From contig CBDFGN010000005.1 in NCBI GenBank assembly GCA_965247065.1, positions 617,664 through 681,663 on the forward strand: a stretch of DNA of 64,000 nt. Reading direction: 5' to 3'. Origin of the DNA: CBDFGN01 sp965247065. Its GTDB lineage: Bacteria; Bacteroidota; Bacteroidia; Cytophagales; Cyclobacteriaceae. Position numbers and translations under genes: made by a program. Positions 61,427 to 64,000 of the stretch are shown here, in pieces; position 1 is the first letter of the stretch, and every line of letters starts with the position of its first letter. The notes under the pieces were generated by a model, which saw only the letters and a program-made list of their open reading frames with translations, had not been told where the DNA came from and did no database searches.

Positions 61427-62186
61427 AGATCACCCTCACACTTGAATCCGGCAAGGAGACGATTGACATCCCCAACTGGGGCACGATCACCTTAGGACAG
61501 TTCCAGGATTTACAGGGTATCGGAGCGGATCCCGTTGCCCAGCTCTCAGCGTTGACGGGAAAGGAGTATGGGGTGCTAAATAATGCAAAGGCTAATGTTC
61601 TGATTGGACTCTTGAGAGCCTTGAGGGAGTTAAACCAAGAGCCGGATCTGAATTTCAAGATGCCTACGGAATTGTTGGGAGTAGAGATACCTAAAAAGGT
61701 CGGCTCTTTGGCGTTGGGGCAGACGTTGTTGGTATATCAGAAATTCCTTGAGGGAGAATTGGGGGCTTTGTCGTATGCGATAGCGGTCTATCTACAACCT
61801 CAATTGGATGGGGAGTTTGATAGGGAGAAGGCGTTGAAGTTGGAGGGAGTAGTGAGGCAGCTACCTCTAAAGGAGACGTATCCGGTAGGTAATTTTTTTT
61901 TGAGGAAACTGAGAAGACTTATCGCTTTTGGCATTCTGCGTTACAGTCTGATCAAGATTTTGAGTATGAACAAAGAAGGGTGGCGGCTGATAGGGCTGAT
62001 GGTTCGAAGTTATCGAAGTTCAAGGAACTGGAAATTATCGACGAGTTAGTGAAAGGCTGGCATTTGCATCCTGATGAAGTTTTCAAGATGCCCACAGATT
62101 GGGCGTTTTCGCTAAAAGAGTTTTGGCTGAGGCAGAGTGAATTCCAGGGGCGCTATCAGAGGGAGTTACAAAACCAACAGAGATGA
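61423..62186 (+). CDS. tail assembly chaperone-like protein with -1 frameshift extension
   Basis: The zero frame gives 208 residues starting KITLTLESGKETIDIPNWGT followed by ITLGQFQDLQGIG, like phage tail chaperones. After GNFFL its tail becomes basic and unstructured. The -1 frame is open from the T9 run (61893-61901) to 62186 and reads as real protein: EETEKTYRFWHSALQSDQDF, FKELEIIDELVKGWHLHPDE, FSLKEFWLRQSEF. Slippage on the T run would give a 254-residue fusion, the G/GT scheme of tailed phages. Its stop overlaps the next gene's ATG. Sequencing error is the main alternative. Confidence 0.7.
61893..61901 (+). promoter_or_regulatory. nine-T slippery run
   Basis: AATTTTTTTTTGAGG: codons AAT TTT TTT TTG in frame zero; a -1 step gives TTT TTT GAG and enters the long open frame. 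Homopolymer T runs allow both ribosomal and polymerase slippage. Confidence 0.6.
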
Positions 62187-62635
62187 CAATGGTAGGAAAG
62201 GTGCGCACCCTGGTAGGTGCGCTGAAAACTTCGACGGGGTTTCTATACGGAGCCCCGCAGGATGTTAATGACCAATTGAAGGATCGGACGGATTGGCCGA
62301 TAGTGATTCTTTTCCCGGTAGTCCTGAAGAAGAAAGCTACACAGGGAGGGGTATTGAATGTAAATGTCAGGTTGCAGGGGGCGATTCTCAGGATTGGGAA
62401 CGAGCCGGATGATAAGCTAGAGGGTTTGGAGACCAATTTGGATACGATGGAAGCCAGCCTTGACGAGTTATTTTTCGATCTCTCGCAGGAGGATGACGTG
62501 CTACAAGTGCAAAAGCCTGATTTCACGAGGGAATACAAGATTCTAGTGCCGGATAATCGGTTTGATGAGGCACCGTATGGGCTGAGTTTTGATGTTTCGT
62601 TGAATTTCATGGAAAGTAAAACGGGGAACCAGTGA
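62183..62635 (+). CDS. tail terminator/neck-like protein
   Basis: The 150-residue protein, VGKVRTLVGALKTSTGFLYG and DRTDWPIVILFPVVLKKKAT, resembles small neck or tail-completion proteins by size and by strand-rich pattern ending YGLSFDVSLNFME. No exact family. It overlaps the neighbours by 4 bp on both sides. Confidence 0.5.
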   Translation: MTMVGKVRTLVGALKTSTGFLYGAPQDVNDQLKDRTDWPIVILFPVVLKKKATQGGVLNVNVRLQGAILRIGNEPDDKLEGLETNLDTMEASLDELFFDLSQEDDVLQVQKPDFTREYKILVPDNRFDEAPYGLSFDVSLNFMESKTGNQ

Positions 62636-63087
62636 GCGATTTAACGGCCCTTTTGAAGAAGTCCCAGCGGTTAGCGGACCTTGGGAACAAGATCACCAAG
62701 GCAGTTACGGATGAACAGAGCAGATTGGGGCTGGTGGGCACGGGTGGTTCAAGGGAGTCTTTCCAGGTGCGAATAACTCAGGATGGTATAGAGGTGAGCG
62801 GGGTGGAGTATTACAAATTCCTTGGTGATCGAGGGCCGGGAGGGTGGCCTAATGTCCAATCATTGAGGGAATGGCTTCAGGTTAAGGGAATTGAATTGAA
62901 GGCCCTTTTCCCTATAGGCCAAAAGATAGCCACAGAGGGAACAGATGTGCACCAGGGTAAAAGGGAGGGCCTTAATGTGGTACAAATCATTGAAGGAGAG
63001 CTAAAAGAGTTCCAAAAGAAATATGCGGACGATTTGGAAAGTGCTGTCGCTGACAATCTTGTTAAGCAGTTCAACAGGGTGCGGTAG
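62632..63087 (+). CDS. HK97 gp10-like tail completion protein
   Basis: The 151-residue protein (GTG start) has SGVEYYKFLGDRGPGGWPNVQSLREWLQVKGIE, which matches the gp10/neck family pattern (YYKFVDxGR, P, W). A helical C-terminus (FQKKYADDLESAVADNLVKQFNRVR) follows. Assignment moderate. Confidence 0.6.
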   Translation: MSDLTALLKKSQRLADLGNKITKAVTDEQSRLGLVGTGGSRESFQVRITQDGIEVSGVEYYKFLGDRGPGGWPNVQSLREWLQVKGIELKALFPIGQKIATEGTDVHQGKREGLNVVQIIEGELKEFQKKYADDLESAVADNLVKQFNRVR

Positions 63088-63247
63088 CTGGAAGCACGCA
63101 ATAGATGAAAAGATGCACGCGCAGATTTACACACGCGAGACATTAGGTCAGGCGAAGGTAGAGTTTGAGCTTTGGCATGTAGCGATAGCGGATTGGGGAT
63201 TCACAATAAGGCTGATAATCAGAGGCGAAAAGACATTTAAGCTATGA
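63023..63247 (+). CDS. possible small lipoprotein overlapping the gp10-like gene
   Basis: A 74-residue frame starts inside the previous gene with a convincing lipoprotein signal (WKVLSLTILLSSSTGC), then WKHAIDEKMHAQIYTRETLG and WGFTIRLIIRG. The alternative start at 63113 would remove the signal and leave 44 residues. The signal may be an accident of the overlapping frame. Confidence 0.4.
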   Translation: MRTIWKVLSLTILLSSSTGCGSWKHAIDEKMHAQIYTRETLGQAKVEFELWHVAIADWGFTIRLIIRGEKTFKL

Positions 63248-63933
63248 GCACCATCAAGATACGGGAACGCCCAATCCAGACGGTAGGGAAAATGACGGCA
63301 AGGCTGATTGCCCTAAGCGGGGCCAAGTATACGCTATGGAGGCAGGATTACGATATTGACGAGGTAGGAACATCTGGGGGCTCTAAAACTATTGTCTATC
63401 TAGATTCTAGTCACGGTGATGTACGGGGGGAGTTTGATGTTACTGATAATCTGTTCGGCTATGGAGAATCTTCCGATGAATCTGTAAATCTCAATGCTAA
63501 ATGTACTGTTGATACCGAGGCGTTCACGGCAGGGCGGACGGTGCTTACCATGAACGAGCTTATTCATACGACCGATGAAGTGCTGACCTTCGGGGCGCTG
63601 CAACACCTTACCGACCGGCCAAACTTCAGAATAGGAGTGCAAGTCGTTGTGGGATCAGTTGCCGGAACCCAGTTTCATTTGGTTCCCAATACCAATGGTA
63701 AGTTGATACTTGATGTGGCCTCATATCTAAAGACTGAAATGTCTAAAACCTGGGACGCCAATTTCTTCAGATGGCTTGCTGTAGATTCAGAGATTCTTAA
63801 AGAGGCTTATATTATTCTCCAAGAACAGTGGGGGACGACAACATTAACAACCGGGGTGACTGTAAACGATTCGGCCAACGAGTTTCTTGCTATATGGGCT
63901 GACCGGCGGGTGGGCGACCCTGGGGCGAAATGA
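63244..63933 (+). CDS. phage structural protein (tail-type)
   Basis: The 229-residue beta-rich protein has repeated STxxI and TVxxTE strands (VYLDSSHGDVRGEFDVTDNL, NLNAKCTVDTEAFTAGRTVL). The composition and the position after the neck-type genes suggest a tail or baseplate component. No exact family. Confidence 0.5.
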   Translation: MSTIKIRERPIQTVGKMTARLIALSGAKYTLWRQDYDIDEVGTSGGSKTIVYLDSSHGDVRGEFDVTDNLFGYGESSDESVNLNAKCTVDTEAFTAGRTVLTMNELIHTTDEVLTFGALQHLTDRPNFRIGVQVVVGSVAGTQFHLVPNTNGKLILDVASYLKTEMSKTWDANFFRWLAVDSEILKEAYIILQEQWGTTTLTTGVTVNDSANEFLAIWADRRVGDPGAK

Positions 63934-64000
63934 TGATTCAATACCAGATTAGTACTACGGGCGGGATTCTGAATGACGAGCCGGATTTTATTGCTATCGG
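63930..64000 (+). CDS. phage protein, cut by window edge
   Basis: An ATG overlapping the previous stop starts MMIQYQISTTGGILNDEPDF before the window ends. Too short to assign. Confidence 0.6.
   Translation, partial: MMIQYQISTTGGILNDEPDFIAI

Overview
The window is 64 kb of a Bacteroidota chromosome. Several things suggest a Cytophagales-like member rather than a gut Bacteroides, although no marker gene here fixes the genus. These include an OmpA/PD40/TPR outer-membrane protein of the gliding and type IX secretion kind, DUF2851, DUF3500 and TonB-C families, promoter-like TAnnTTTG boxes, few Shine-Dalgarno sequences and frequent TTG/GTG starts. The first 46 kb is host chromosome; from about 47.1 kb to the right edge it is a prophage that runs out of the window.

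Region by region: 1-3.2 kb is an ilvE-ilvD-ilvB branched-chain amino-acid operon (minus strand) with a complete attenuator upstream: an 18-residue leader peptide that is two-thirds Leu/Val/Ile, an antiterminator and a terminator. 3.2-8.4 kb holds glutamate synthase (gltB) and thioredoxin. 8.5-19.5 kb carries a hydrolase, a TonB-like protein, a DUF3500 protein, a four-gene operon of exported proteins that includes an 852-residue leucine-rich-repeat protein, an OmpA-family gene broken by a one-base shift in a G run, a thioredoxin-type arsenate reductase and an acetyltransferase. 19.8-25.1 kb is a decay zone: a universal stress protein pseudogene and a dihydrofolate reductase gene split by an IS110-family element, which itself carries an IS982-family element inside its 5' non-coding end, where IS110 elements encode the bridge RNA. 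25.3-43.7 kb is mostly housekeeping: TPR-CHAT protein, rnhA, marC, a SerC-like aminotransferase, aroQ, xerD, pyrD, ftsK, lolA, pyrF, a NeuD-like acyltransferase, trhO and a broken nucleoside phosphorylase. A second, inverted IS982 copy lies at 44.1-45.1 kb, followed by a small lipoprotein gene and cmk.

The prophage starts with a minus-strand XRE repressor facing a rightward early operon: small DNA-binding proteins, NinG, a Rad52-like annealing protein, a YqaJ exonuclease, SSB, MT-A70 and other DNA methyltransferases, and a DUF1376-like replication protein whose gene contains tandem 12-bp iterons beside a G-free AT-rich tract (a candidate lambda-type origin). The 51-58 kb part is mosaic, with a truncated and an intact MT-A70 gene and a methyltransferase gene set between duplicated phage sequences. 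A small lysis-like cluster follows, then terS and terL, and then tail/connector-type genes without portal or capsid genes between them. One of these, a presumed tail assembly chaperone, appears to be made in two forms by -1 slippage on a run of nine T's. No integrase, tRNA, rRNA or CRISPR array was seen in the window.
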